Assembly (NCBI GenBank): GCA_964498075.1
Contig: CAZCGA010000078.1
Location: forward strand, 1-29,088
From: CAZCGA01 sp964498075
GTDB lineage: Bacteria; Desulfobacterota; Binatia; HRBIN30
Direction of reading: 5' to 3'
DNA: 29,088 nt
Numbering within the stretch: position 1 is the first letter of the stretch; every line of letters begins with the position of its first letter. Below the pieces are notes generated by a model. That model had not been told where the DNA came from. It did no database searches and saw nothing but the letters and a program-made list of their open reading frames with translations. Shown in pieces: positions 1 through 6,455 of the stretch. The position numbers and the translations under genes were made by a program.

Positions 1-150
1 GACCCATCTCCCGTGTGTCCGTTCACCAGACGGCGTTGCCTGCCAGATATCATTTTCCTCAGCGGCGGCGAGCCCCGCAAACACCTCCAGCTCGCTGCGC
101 GCATCGTTGTAGTGCTTCACCCTTCTATCGTCGCCCAGATTCGTCATCAT
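1..150 (-). CDS. Partial phage-module protein, N-terminal 50 residues only
   Basis: An open frame starts at an ATG whose first base is 150 on the minus strand and stays open to base 1, so the gene continues outside the window. The start is supported by a purine-rich GAAAGGGG ribosome site a few bases upstream and by its position 24 bases after the terminase stop, in the same direction. The visible 50 residues are hydrophilic, begin MMTNLGDDRRVKHYNDARSE, and show no signal peptide or membrane segment. In tailed-phage order the gene after the large terminase is often portal or another head protein, but I see no diagnostic motif, so the function is unknown. The frame and operon position are seen directly; a structural role is inference. 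Confidence 0.55.
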   Translation of the reverse strand, partial: MMTNLGDDRRVKHYNDARSELEVFAGLAAAEENDIWQATPSGERTHGRWV

Positions 151-174
151 CGTCTTGCCCCTTTCCTGCACCGC

Positions 175-1587
175 TCAGCCCCCGAAGTCGCCGACTAGGA
201 TCCCGAGATCGCCGGGCTCTCGCCCGTAGGCGACGAGCGCACCCGCCACCGCGTTCGCAACGTCGTCGTGCCCACCGGGTGGGTGGTCGATGCTGTCGCG
301 ACCGCTGCGGGCCGTACGTCGCTCAAGCTTGCACAGCTGGCCAATCAGCCGCGGGTAGTCGAGCAACTCCACTTGGCCACTGTTCAGGAGCGGCAGCATG
401 TCTCGATAGAGATCGGAGCGCGGCTTCTCGGCCAGGTCGTAGTCGATGCCGTGCTCGCGAAAGCGCTCCCGCGGCCACTCGCCGGCGTAGCGGTCCCCGG
501 TGACCCGGTGACAGCCATATGTGGCGAGCACGCCCGCAAACTCCGCCACGACATCGGACGGGTTGAACGGCGCGCGGCGCTCGCACACACAGTCCACCAC
601 TCGGCGGCCATTCTCACGATGCGCGATCGCGAGTGTCATGCTGTCCTGGCTACCGCCGCTCGGATCGACGAACGCCTGATAGGAGAGCGAAGACAGGGGC
701 GGCACCACGTAGCGACCGGGCACCACGGCAGAGTCGACCACCTCGCGCGCTACAAACGATTCGATATCCCGCCGAAACTCCGCGCCGTACTCAGCCGCTG
801 CCGCGACATCATCTGCGGCGTAGGCGTCGGCGATCACTTGGGGGTCAACGTGTGGATTCATGCTCCGAGTGTCGGCCTGCCAGACCAGAACCGGATCGCC
901 ATCTTGGCCGTAGTGGTCGCGGTACGCCTCCCAGAGTGCGCCGCGACGGGCGTAGGGCGACGAGATCGCCAGCAGCATGGCGCCGGGGATGGTGGCCATG
1001 CCGGGGCGGAGCCCGTTCAGAATCTCGGTGTCGGGGTTGGCAGCTGCGTCGTCAGTGTCCCAGAAGGCCAGCTCGTCGCAGATGACGCCGACGAGCGAGT
1101 AGCCGCGGACGGCCCGGAAGTTGGCGGTGTGCACTTCGATCACCACGCGGTTGCTGAGCTCGACGGCTTCCTTCGTCTGGTTCACCACCAGCTGCTTGAG
1201 CATCGGCACGGCGTCCAGAAAGCCGATGATGTAGCGCATCACGGTGCGGGCTTGGCGCCGGTCGGCCGCGATCACCGGGAGCGTCCCCACTTCGCCAGGT
1301 GCCAGATGATCCGAGTAGTCGCGGAAGCACGCCAAGAACAGAGCGCAGAGCGCGGCCACGCGCGACTTCCCGCCGCGGCGACCGACGATGACCCAGCCCT
1401 CCCGCACCGGCGTGCTGGGCGCTGCGGTGCGCCCTGTGTGCCGTGCAAAGATCGCTGCGGCATCTTCAGCATCGAGCGGCACGCCAAACAGTGCCGCCAA
1501 GAACACCTCCCACGCGCGCCAGCTCTCTCGGTCTTTGAACCACGGTCCGAACAGCGCCGGGGCGTGCATTGTATCGAGAATGGTCAT
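175..1587 (-). CDS. Phage-type terminase large subunit (ATPase/nuclease)
   Basis: A 470-residue DNA-packaging motor protein, a usual length for the family. The ATPase half has a Walker A-like GRRGGKS at residues 69-75, a Walker B VGVICDE ending at D171-E172, and an AISSPYAR coupling segment near 207-214. The C-terminal RNase H-like nuclease has FVDPSGG (D308), VTGDRYAG (D365) and HDDVANA (D441-D442), the expected acidic metal ligands. Terminases cut phage concatemers and pump DNA into proheads. The ATG at 1585-1587 overlaps the stop of the upstream gene by 4 bases (ATGA), so translation is probably coupled. All key motifs are present, so the gene looks intact. It could serve a prophage, a phage satellite or a gene-transfer-agent-like element; the adjacent truncated tRNA favours an integrated element. 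Confidence 0.9.
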   Translation of the reverse strand: MTILDTMHAPALFGPWFKDRESWRAWEVFLAALFGVPLDAEDAAAIFARHTGRTAAPSTPVREGWVIVGRRGGKSRVAALCALFLACFRDYSDHLAPGEVGTLPVIAADRRQARTVMRYIIGFLDAVPMLKQLVVNQTKEAVELSNRVVIEVHTANFRAVRGYSLVGVICDELAFWDTDDAAANPDTEILNGLRPGMATIPGAMLLAISSPYARRGALWEAYRDHYGQDGDPVLVWQADTRSMNPHVDPQVIADAYAADDVAAAAEYGAEFRRDIESFVAREVVDSAVVPGRYVVPPLSSLSYQAFVDPSGGSQDSMTLAIAHRENGRRVVDCVCERRAPFNPSDVVAEFAGVLATYGCHRVTGDRYAGEWPRERFREHGIDYDLAEKPRSDLYRDMLPLLNSGQVELLDYPRLIGQLCKLERRTARSGRDSIDHPPGGHDDVANAVAGALVAYGREPGDLGILVGDFGG

Positions 1588-2243
1588 GTGGCTTTCCTTT
1601 CTGCGCCTCCCTCGCGGGAGTCCTGTGCCTGCGGTGCCGCCTCGATCAACAGCGGTGTTTGCACCTCGATTGATGATGTCTCGGTCCGGTCCGCCGGCCG
1701 CGCGTCGCTCTCAGTCCGGTTGGCGTTCGTGACGATGTGGGTTGCGAGATACTCCCGCAGCGAGGGCAGCGCCTGGACCCGTCGGTTGAGCCCAAGGTCA
1801 CCCAGGAGCCCGCGCAGAGTTGACACCAGCGCTTGGCGATCACGGACAGCCGGCAACACGCTGCGGGACTTCCGTATGATCAGCGTCGGCTGCTGCAACA
1901 GCCAAGCGTCGACCGAGTCCAGGATGAGCTTTGTCTTCACGGCTTCTTCAACCAAGGCCAGCTCTTGCGTCGAGACGGCCTCGATGCCACCCAGGTCGTT
2001 GAGCAGATCGGCACGCCAAGCGGCCAGCGCCTTGCCGACAGCCGTTCGGCCATCGATCACGCGCCGGCCAAGGGTCTGAACGGCGCGTTTCAGGCTGTTT
2101 ACACCATGGGTTCGGGCATTCCGGTTCCCCGGCGGACCGCTGCGGCCGGGTGTGCCGTGACCCGGTGCCGGCCGCTCACGCGGTTGCAGTGTGGTAGCAG
2201 GCTCTACCAAGCTATTGGAACTATGGCGGTCTTTTTCGCTCAC
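1584..2243 (-). CDS. Probable terminase small-subunit-like protein
   Basis: A 219-residue basic, mostly helical protein directly upstream of the large terminase and sharing an ATGA overlap with it. A disordered Pro/Arg/Gly-rich N terminus leads to GNRNARTHGVNSLKRAV, and a helical core of about 110 residues follows (QELALVEEAVKTKLILDSVD and the RDRQALVSTLRGLLGDLGL region). The GNxNAxxHG opening is common in small proteins encoded next to phage terminases, so a DNA-recognition role in packaging is inferred from position and composition rather than from a catalytic motif. The frame is open back to a GTG at 2318. I prefer the GTG at 2241-2243, with AGGA about 11 bases upstream, because the extra 25 residues look unlike coding sequence. 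The exact start is uncertain. Confidence 0.6.
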   Translation of the reverse strand: MSEKDRHSSNSLVEPATTLQPRERPAPGHGTPGRSGPPGNRNARTHGVNSLKRAVQTLGRRVIDGRTAVGKALAAWRADLLNDLGGIEAVSTQELALVEEAVKTKLILDSVDAWLLQQPTLIIRKSRSVLPAVRDRQALVSTLRGLLGDLGLNRRVQALPSLREYLATHIVTNANRTESDARPADRTETSSIEVQTPLLIEAAPQAQDSREGGAERKAT

Positions 2244-2379
2244 GGGATACACTATCCTGTGGTGAAGCGTTCGTTTCGTCGAAATGAAGTTGCCGCGGTC
2301 GCGGAGGCGTCCGGGCACAAGAGCGAGGCGGTTGCTACCATCCTGCTACCGCGCTCAGCCGAGCCGAGCTTGCCTGTTC

Positions 2380-2463
2380 TGACGTGACAGAGAAAAGGCC
2401 CCGGAATTTCCACGTCAGCTGACGTGGCATAGTCCGAGAGGACGTAGATAGTTTACTTTTAAG
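2380..2463. other. Candidate attachment-site region with palindrome and GACGT words
   Basis: This is the junction between the phage module and the truncated tRNA-Leu. It holds a perfect 18-bp palindrome at 2410-2427 (CCACGTCAG/CTGACGTGG). The word GACGT appears in direct orientation at 2381, 2421 and 2441, at spacings of 40 and 20 bases. The anticodon-loop end contains the small dyad ACTT-AA-AAGT (2454-2463). Tyrosine integrases use an inverted core site plus separate arm or excisionase sites nearby, and this layout fits that plan. The repeats are seen directly; the att assignment is inference, and no integrase gene is visible in the window. Confidence 0.45.
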
Positions 2464-2495
2464 TCCTGTGTGTCTGCCAGTTCCACCACCCCGGC
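2457..2495 (-). tRNA. Truncated tRNA-Leu(UAA), 5' half only
   Basis: Reading leftward from 2495, the sequence has the 5' acceptor strand GCCGGGG, TG, a D arm of the tRNA-Leu type (GTGGAACTGGCAGACAC), the 5' anticodon-stem strand CAGGA and the 7-base loop CTTAAAA with anticodon TAA (2459-2461). The next five bases should be TCCTG to close the stem but are GTAAA. No variable arm, T arm or 3' acceptor strand follows. Similarity therefore stops exactly at the 3' edge of the anticodon loop. This is a known crossover position for integrases that use tRNA genes, so the fragment marks an element boundary. It cannot fold as a functional tRNA. Confidence 0.75.
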
Positions 2496-2734
2496 TCGAT
2501 GCATCCAACCACGCGACGCCTACAGCTACCACTTTGCCGGCGGTTTTCCAGAGCGCATCGTCAGCCGGGACACGCGGCGCGCTTTCTGTCTCAGCTGCTG
2601 CCCGGAAAGGCGACGGTGCTCGATTGACAGGCAAGACCTTGCCTGCGCACGAGCGCTTCCCACCGCGCGCCGACTGGCGCGTGGATGGCACCGCCATTGC
2701 CCTACGCTCAGGCGTAGTCGATCGCGGAAGAGCC
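2496..2734. other. Non-coding leader with two dyads ahead of the response regulator
   Basis: No convincing gene lies between the tRNA fragment and the regulator. An open frame does extend upstream of the regulator through this stretch, but it also reads through the tRNA sequence, so it is not taken as coding. Two perfect inverted repeats are visible. One is CAGGCAAG-AC-CTTGCCTG at 2628-2645, overlapping a TTGACA hexamer (2624-2629) that has no good -10 partner. The other is CTACGC-TCAG-GCGTAG at 2702-2717, ending 17 bases before the regulator start. They could be an operator and a leader hairpin; neither role is proven. Confidence 0.35.
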
Positions 2735-3124
2735 ATGAAGAAGACCATCTTGATCGCCGACGACGATGCGAGCACCCGCTTCGTCCTCTCGCGCGCCCTC
2801 GAAGGGCTCGGCCACCGTGTCATCCTCGCCGAGGACGGCGCCGACGTCGCGGATCTCATGGCGGCACACCGCTTCGATCTGCTCGTCCTCGATCTCTACA
2901 TGCCCGGCATGAACGGCTTCGGCGTGCTACGCCGTATCCGACAACCCGACCCGGGCTTCTTGCCGGCACCGCTAACCCCGTCGACCGTGCGCGTCCTCGT
3001 CGTGTCGGGTGAAGGCCAGCAAGCGTCGATCACCAACGCGAAGACGCTCGGCGCGGACGAGTACCTCGTCAAACCGATCGACATCGACGTGTTTGAGGCA
3101 ACGGTTCGAAGACTATTGACGTGA
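2735..3124 (+). CDS. CheY-like single-domain response regulator
   Basis: A 129-residue receiver domain with no output domain. The acidic pocket is D9-D10 (IADDD), the phospho-accepting aspartate is D53 in LLVLDLYMPGMNG, the switch Ser is S91 in VLVVSGE, and the conserved lysine is K113 in YLVKP. All residues needed for phosphotransfer and switching are present. About 20 extra residues lie between helix 3 and strand 4 (QPDPGFLPAPLTPS), longer than in CheY. The ATG at 2735 is chosen because MKKTILIADDD is the canonical start and GGAAGAG lies just upstream. No histidine kinase is nearby, so it is an orphan that must be phosphorylated from elsewhere. The stop codon lies inside the first copy of a GTGAAGCG word that forms the following inverted repeat. 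Confidence 0.9.
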   Translation: MKKTILIADDDASTRFVLSRALEGLGHRVILAEDGADVADLMAAHRFDLLVLDLYMPGMNGFGVLRRIRQPDPGFLPAPLTPSTVRVLVVSGEGQQASITNAKTLGADEYLVKPIDIDVFEATVRRLLT

Positions 3125-3180
3125 AGCGTATCTCGTGAAGCGTGAAGCGCCAGAGAGGATTCTCGTCTTCACGCTTCACG
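3121..3180. repeat. Inverted repeat made of tandem CGTGAAG words, between convergent genes
   Basis: The left arm is two tandem CGTGAAG heptamers (3134-3147) and the right arm two tandem CTTCACG heptamers (3167-3180), giving a perfect 14-bp stem. The 19-base loop contains its own small stem GAGA-GGAT-TCTC (3153-3164). A further GTGAAGCG copy starts at 3121. Stop codons of both convergent genes fall inside the word copies (TGA at 3122-3124 and, on the minus strand, 3176-3178). It is well placed as a bidirectional terminator, although there is no T run. Confidence 0.75.
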
Positions 3181-3892
3181 CATCCAGCAACCGATCAAAC
3201 CCCTCGATCATCGCCGTATGCGCCAGCACACTCCATCGGAAGGCGCGCCGCACGCGGGCTTGCTGCTCGGCGGTCTGCGCGAACCACTCCACCGCCTTCA
3301 TGGCGTTGTCGCCGTGCTCGTCCTCCGCCTCGACGTGGATCTCGTAGAACTCCAACGTCCGCCGATCGAGCCCGTAATGATCGCGCAAGGCTTCATAGAT
3401 CACTTGCGCACCGGCGGCACGGCCGGGCACCTGCATCTCGACGGCGAGACCGAAGGCGCCCAACCCCTCCTCGAACGAGGAGCGACAGAAGTAGCCCATC
3501 GCCGCCGCCGCACCGAGCGTCGACGGCAGCGGCAGATGCTCGCGCACCTCGGCGAGTGACACGCCGAGGCCGTCGAGGAACTGCAGGTAGAGCTGATAAT
3601 GCTCCGCCTCGCGGATGTATCCCATCTCACCGGCGAGGTTGCGCGCCAGCGCCCGGTAGATGTCGCGGCTCGGGACGATCGGCGCCTGGCTGAGCCACGC
3701 GGCGATCGTCGGCACCGCGGGCTCGGTGTAGTAGTGTGCGTCCTTCGCCCAGCGCACCAGCTCGGCGCGCGTGCACCGGCCGCTCATCAGCTTGCGCATG
3801 AAGACGCTTTGCGGCGCCTGCGCCAGCTTGAAGGCGTAACACTCGTCGAGGAACTCCCGCGGAGAGAGCCTGCGATCCACCGACGGCCCCAT
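3176..3892 (-). CDS. Haem-oxygenase-like diiron protein (PqqC/TenA/CADD-like)
   Basis: A 238-residue all-helical protein of the PqqC/TenA fold. Its probable metal ligands match the haem-oxygenase-like diiron oxygenase pattern: E89 and H98 in the GEMGYIREAEHY helix, E152 in the GLAVEMQVPG helix, and an H-x3-E-x2-H set, H186, E190 and H193, in EIHVEAEDEHGDN. Members of this superfamily use two irons and oxygen to make pyrroloquinoline quinone-like, p-aminobenzoate, alkene or N-oxide products. The substrate here cannot be read from sequence. The ATG at 3890-3892 is chosen over a longer frame reaching 4027 because AAGGAGG sits five bases upstream. It diverges from a VOC-like gene. No pqqA, pqqB, pqqD or pqqE gene is present, so a PQQ role is unsupported. 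Confidence 0.75.
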   Translation of the reverse strand: MGPSVDRRLSPREFLDECYAFKLAQAPQSVFMRKLMSGRCTRAELVRWAKDAHYYTEPAVPTIAAWLSQAPIVPSRDIYRALARNLAGEMGYIREAEHYQLYLQFLDGLGVSLAEVREHLPLPSTLGAAAAMGYFCRSSFEEGLGAFGLAVEMQVPGRAAGAQVIYEALRDHYGLDRRTLEFYEIHVEAEDEHGDNAMKAVEWFAQTAEQQARVRRAFRWSVLAHTAMIEGFDRLLDA

Positions 3893-3924
3893 GTGTCCTC
3901 CTTGTGGCCTTGCGTCAGCCGCGG

Positions 3925-3953
3925 TACATACTGCGATGCTATCTGGTTGGCAA
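3925..3953 (-). promoter_or_regulatory. Sigma-70-like promoter for the diiron protein gene
   Basis: On the minus strand a TTGCCA hexamer (3948-3953, five of six matches to TTGACA) is followed after 17 bases by TATGTA (3925-3930, three of six matches to TATAAT). It would give a leader of roughly 25-30 bases containing the strong AAGGAGG ribosome site. Only the -35 and the spacing are good, so it is a moderate candidate. Confidence 0.4.
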
Positions 3954-3966
3954 TCGGGAGACCGTG

Positions 3967-4491
3967 ATGGCCGTGACCGGTCCACACCACACCTGGAACC
4001 ACAACAACTTCGCCGTGCCGCCCGCACGCTTGCCGCTGGTCGAGGCGTGCATCGACGCGTTGTTTCCCTGGGTGAAGTTCGTCAGCAAGCCGCACCTGCT
4101 CGGCTATCGGCTCACCGACGACCTGCACGCCGGCGCGCTGTACTTCCGGCCGGCTGCACCGGCGGCGGCGTTGCACGAGACTCTCGCGCGGCTGCGGACC
4201 CGGACGCCCGAGCTCGATGCAGCCCTCGTTGATCTCGAGCGGATCGACGCGGACTACAACGACCACTGCGGCTTCATGGTGACGACGGTCGCTGAATGGG
4301 AGGATCGGCTCGCCGTCGCGCAGCGCCTGCAGCACGAACGGCCGGAGTTCGAGATCCGCGTCGTTGACGTCTTCCGTCCCGGCGACGGGCGCGCCCTCAC
4401 CGACTACCTCTACCAGGCCTTCATCCGCATCGGCCTGCTCGGCCCCTTCCGCAACACGTTCGAGATGCAGGCGCGCAAAGCCGGAGCGTAG
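3967..4491 (+). CDS. VOC/glyoxalase-like small protein, function unknown
   Basis: A 174-residue soluble protein. It has two half-repeats, each opening with a His-containing strand: WNHNNFAVP near residue 10 and DYNDHCGFMV near 98. The first half contains HLLGYRL and ALYFRPA strands, and the C terminus ends in GPFRNTFEMQ. This is the spacing of a vicinal-oxygen-chelate fold, with the two histidines and the terminal Glu as possible metal ligands, but overall resemblance to any named subfamily is weak. The ATG at 3967 is preferred because GGGAG lies six bases upstream; the frame itself is open from 3904. It is transcribed divergently from the diiron protein over a 74-base gap, so the two may be co-regulated. 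Another small alpha/beta fold remains possible. Confidence 0.5.
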   Translation: MAVTGPHHTWNHNNFAVPPARLPLVEACIDALFPWVKFVSKPHLLGYRLTDDLHAGALYFRPAAPAAALHETLARLRTRTPELDAALVDLERIDADYNDHCGFMVTTVAEWEDRLAVAQRLQHERPEFEIRVVDVFRPGDGRALTDYLYQAFIRIGLLGPFRNTFEMQARKAGA

Positions 4492-4500
4492 CCGCGAGAT

Positions 4501-4660
4501 GAAAATAACCGGAACCGCCGATGCACGCCGATACACGCCGATCAAGGCTTCCTGCAACGCCAGGGGAGCGTCGCGAACCGCATCGGAATGCACTTGATGA
4601 TCGAACCATGAGCCGTGAAATTCGGATCTGCGTTCATCGGCGTCCATCGGCGGTTTCACT
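4501..4660. repeat. Imperfect inverted repeat of tandem CGCCGAT words
   Basis: The left arm (4513-4542) contains three CGCCGAT copies about 10 bases apart. The right arm (4626-4655) is the reverse complement over 30 bases with four mismatches and carries ATCGGCG words. Outside the arms, GATGAAA on the left is echoed by TTTCACTTC on the right. The 83 bases between the arms have no recognisable gene. The element fills the gap between two rightward genes and is not followed by a T run. Confidence 0.7.
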
Positions 4661-4684
4661 TCCTTCTTCGGATTGGGGTTAGCG

Positions 4685-5605
4685 GTGCAGTTCGGCGTCC
4701 TCTTGCCCCAGTTCGGGCCGCTGGCGCGCGGCCCTCACGTCACCGCGCGCATCCGCACCGTCGCCATTACGGCGGAGCGGCTCGGCTATGATGTCCTGTG
4801 GACGGCCGAGCACATCATCTTTCCGCGAACCATCGCGACGCCGTACCCGTACGGCGGGCGCTTTCCGTATCCGCTCACCGATCCGATCCTGGAGATCGTC
4901 GCCACGCTATCGTACGTCGCTGCGATCACGGCGCGCATCCGGCTCGGCTCGTCGGTGCTCGTGCTGCCAACTCGCAACCCGATCGTCCTGGCCAAGGAGC
5001 TGGCCACGCTGGACGTCTTGTCGAACGGCCGATTGTTGCTGGGTGTGGCAAGCGGCTGGCTCGCCGAGGAGTTCGACATGCTCGGCGTGCCGTTCCACGA
5101 GCGCGGCCGGCGCACCGATGAGTACATCGCGCTGCTGCGGGCGCTGTGGACCGACGAGCGCGTCACGTTTCACGGCCGCTGGTTCAATCTCACCGAGGCC
5201 GCCTTCTTCCCGAAGCCGGTGCAGCAGCCACCGCCGATATGGATCGGCGGCAGCAGTGCGGCCGCGCTGCGCCGCGTGGCGCGCCTCGGTGACGGTTGGG
5301 TGGCGGCACCGCGTCCGAGCCTCGACGATCTTGCTCGGGACATCGCCGAGATTCGGCGTCATGCGGAAGCCGCCGGTCGTGATCCGGCCACCATCGGCGT
5401 CGCCTCGGCAAGCGGTGCACGGTCGATCGAGGAGCTGACCGATCGCATTCCCCGCCTGCAACAGATCGGGGTCACCATCGCCAGCGTGCCGCTGCTGTTC
5501 TGGGCCCGCAGTTTCGAGCACTCGTTGGAGCTGATGGAAGAGTTCGCCGCGCGCGCCGGGCTGGAGGGGAGACAACAGACTGAGAGACAACAGACAACAG
5601 ACTAA
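4685..5605 (+). CDS. LLM-class F420-dependent oxidoreductase (TIGR03619-like)
   Basis: A 306-residue TIM-barrel enzyme of the bacterial luciferase-like superfamily. Typical segments are QFGVLLPQFGP at the N terminus, AERLGYDVLWTAEHI, then RIRLGSSVLVLPTRNP, then LSNGRLLLGVASGW, and PPPIWIGGSSAAALRRVARLGDGW in two consecutive blocks. Family members use coenzyme F420 or FMN to reduce or oxidise varied small molecules; the substrate is not evident. The GTG at 4685 is chosen because GGGG lies six bases before it; a TTG at 4673 is possible. The last dozen codons (EGRQQTERQQTTD) are encoded by the AGACAACAG tandem words of the adjacent repeat, so the C-terminal tail looks like repeat-derived extension. 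Confidence 0.85.
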   Translation: MQFGVLLPQFGPLARGPHVTARIRTVAITAERLGYDVLWTAEHIIFPRTIATPYPYGGRFPYPLTDPILEIVATLSYVAAITARIRLGSSVLVLPTRNPIVLAKELATLDVLSNGRLLLGVASGWLAEEFDMLGVPFHERGRRTDEYIALLRALWTDERVTFHGRWFNLTEAAFFPKPVQQPPPIWIGGSSAAALRRVARLGDGWVAAPRPSLDDLARDIAEIRRHAEAAGRDPATIGVASASGARSIEELTDRIPRLQQIGVTIASVPLLFWARSFEHSLELMEEFAARAGLEGRQQTERQQTTD

Positions 5606-5680
5606 AGCGCAGACAATCACACCAGCGACCCCAGTCTCCTAGTCTGTTGTCCGTCCGTCTGTTGTCTGTCGTCTTCCCCT
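5565..5680. repeat. Inverted repeat made of GACAACAGAC words, between convergent genes
   Basis: The left arm (5565-5604) starts AGGGGA and contains three GACAACAGAC-like words ending ACTA. The right arm (5640-5680), read on the minus strand, starts AGGGGA and contains GACAACAGAC words ending ACTA as well. The arms pair over about 40 bases with a few gaps and mismatches, with a 35-base centre. The left arm encodes the C terminus and first stop bases of the rightward gene, and the right arm abuts the stop (5679-5681) of the leftward gene. It is positioned like a bidirectional terminator. Confidence 0.75.
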
Positions 5681-6455
5681 ACGGCCGCTGTCCGGGCTGC
5701 GCGTTCATGGTCCAGTCGTAGTCGAGATACTTCGCCGGCTTGGTGCGCACCAGCTGCGCCTGCTCGGGCGTGACGTAGGGCGCCAGGAAGTCGGCGAGCG
5801 TCTTGCCGCCGCGCGTGAAGTCGTCCTTAAACCACTCGAAGATCTGCGACAGCTCGACCGTACCGGCGGCCGCATCGATCTTGTTGCGGCTCGGGTCGTT
5901 GAGGAAGCGGCGCCCTTGATCGTCGAGCTGCTCGTCGAGCTTGGCGCCAACGTATGCCTCGGGGCGCAGCATCGGGCAGCTGGTGGAGCCGCAGACCACC
6001 GCGAAGTGGGTGCGCGCGTCCTTGAAACGCTCACGGATGATTTTGTGCTCGACGTCGTCTGGGGTACGCTTCTCGCCGGCAATCGTGCGCTCGTATGATC
6101 TGAAGAAACGGTAGCGGCCAAACTTGCTCTCGGCGCTGTAACCGTCGAGGATGCCGCCGACGATCATCGCGTTGTAGGCGTTGATCCAGAACGCCAGCTG
6201 CTCCTTCTGCGGCAGGTCATCGACCTTGGCCGCCGCCAGCGTCTCCAGGTACTGCGACGCCGCACCGCTTTCGGCCTTCAGCCGGGCGTAGGCCACCTTC
6301 CCACGGTCGTCGACGTACTGCTTGAGGATCTTGTCCCACGGCGCGTGATCCACCGGCGCTGCTCCTGCTGCCCTTCCCGAGAGCATCGACAGCACCAACC
6401 CGAGCGACAACGCCCACCATGCCACCCGCGCCTGACAGACCTTCTGCATGCTCAT
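5679..6455 (-). CDS. Exported DUF547 protein
   Basis: A 258-residue protein with an N-terminal signal peptide (hydrophobic core about residues 11-32, Ala-rich cleavage region near GRAAGAAP). The DUF547 core follows: QLAFWINAYNAMIV (86-99), DDVEHKIIR (133-141) and FAVVCGSTSCPML (151-163), with the conserved Cys pair C155 and C160. These segments are diagnostic of the family, whose biochemical role is not established. The protein is expected in the periplasm. The first ATG is at 6453-6455, with GAAGG only three bases upstream; the second ATG (6447-6449) has better spacing and is an equally good start. The gene converges with the LLM gene across the repeat and diverges from the MFS gene. Confidence 0.85.
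   Translation of the reverse strand: MSMQKVCQARVAWWALSLGLVLSMLSGRAAGAAPVDHAPWDKILKQYVDDRGKVAYARLKAESGAASQYLETLAAAKVDDLPQKEQLAFWINAYNAMIVGGILDGYSAESKFGRYRFFRSYERTIAGEKRTPDDVEHKIIRERFKDARTHFAVVCGSTSCPMLRPEAYVGAKLDEQLDDQGRRFLNDPSRNKIDAAAGTVELSQIFEWFKDDFTRGGKTLADFLAPYVTPEQAQLVRTKPAKYLDYDWTMNAQPGQRP

Noticed and set aside
268..2079. 603-residue open frame antisense to the terminase and its upstream gene
   Set aside because: It overlaps both packaging genes completely, has Arg/Ala/His-rich composition typical of antisense frames in GC-rich DNA, and shows no domain.
2180..2457. Group I intron in the tRNA-Leu(UAA) anticodon loop
   Set aside because: Such introns are known in tRNA-Leu(UAA), but the following 250 bases show no recognisable catalytic core and run into a protein gene, and the 3' exon (TCCTG, variable arm, T arm) is not found.
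2468..2734. N-terminal extension of the response regulator by 89 residues
   Set aside because: It would translate the tRNA fragment and untypical sequence. The canonical receiver start with a ribosome site is at 2735.
3176..3892. pqqC of a PQQ biosynthesis operon
   Set aside because: None of pqqA, pqqB, pqqD or pqqE is present, and the ligand pattern fits the diiron branch of the superfamily rather than cofactorless PqqC.
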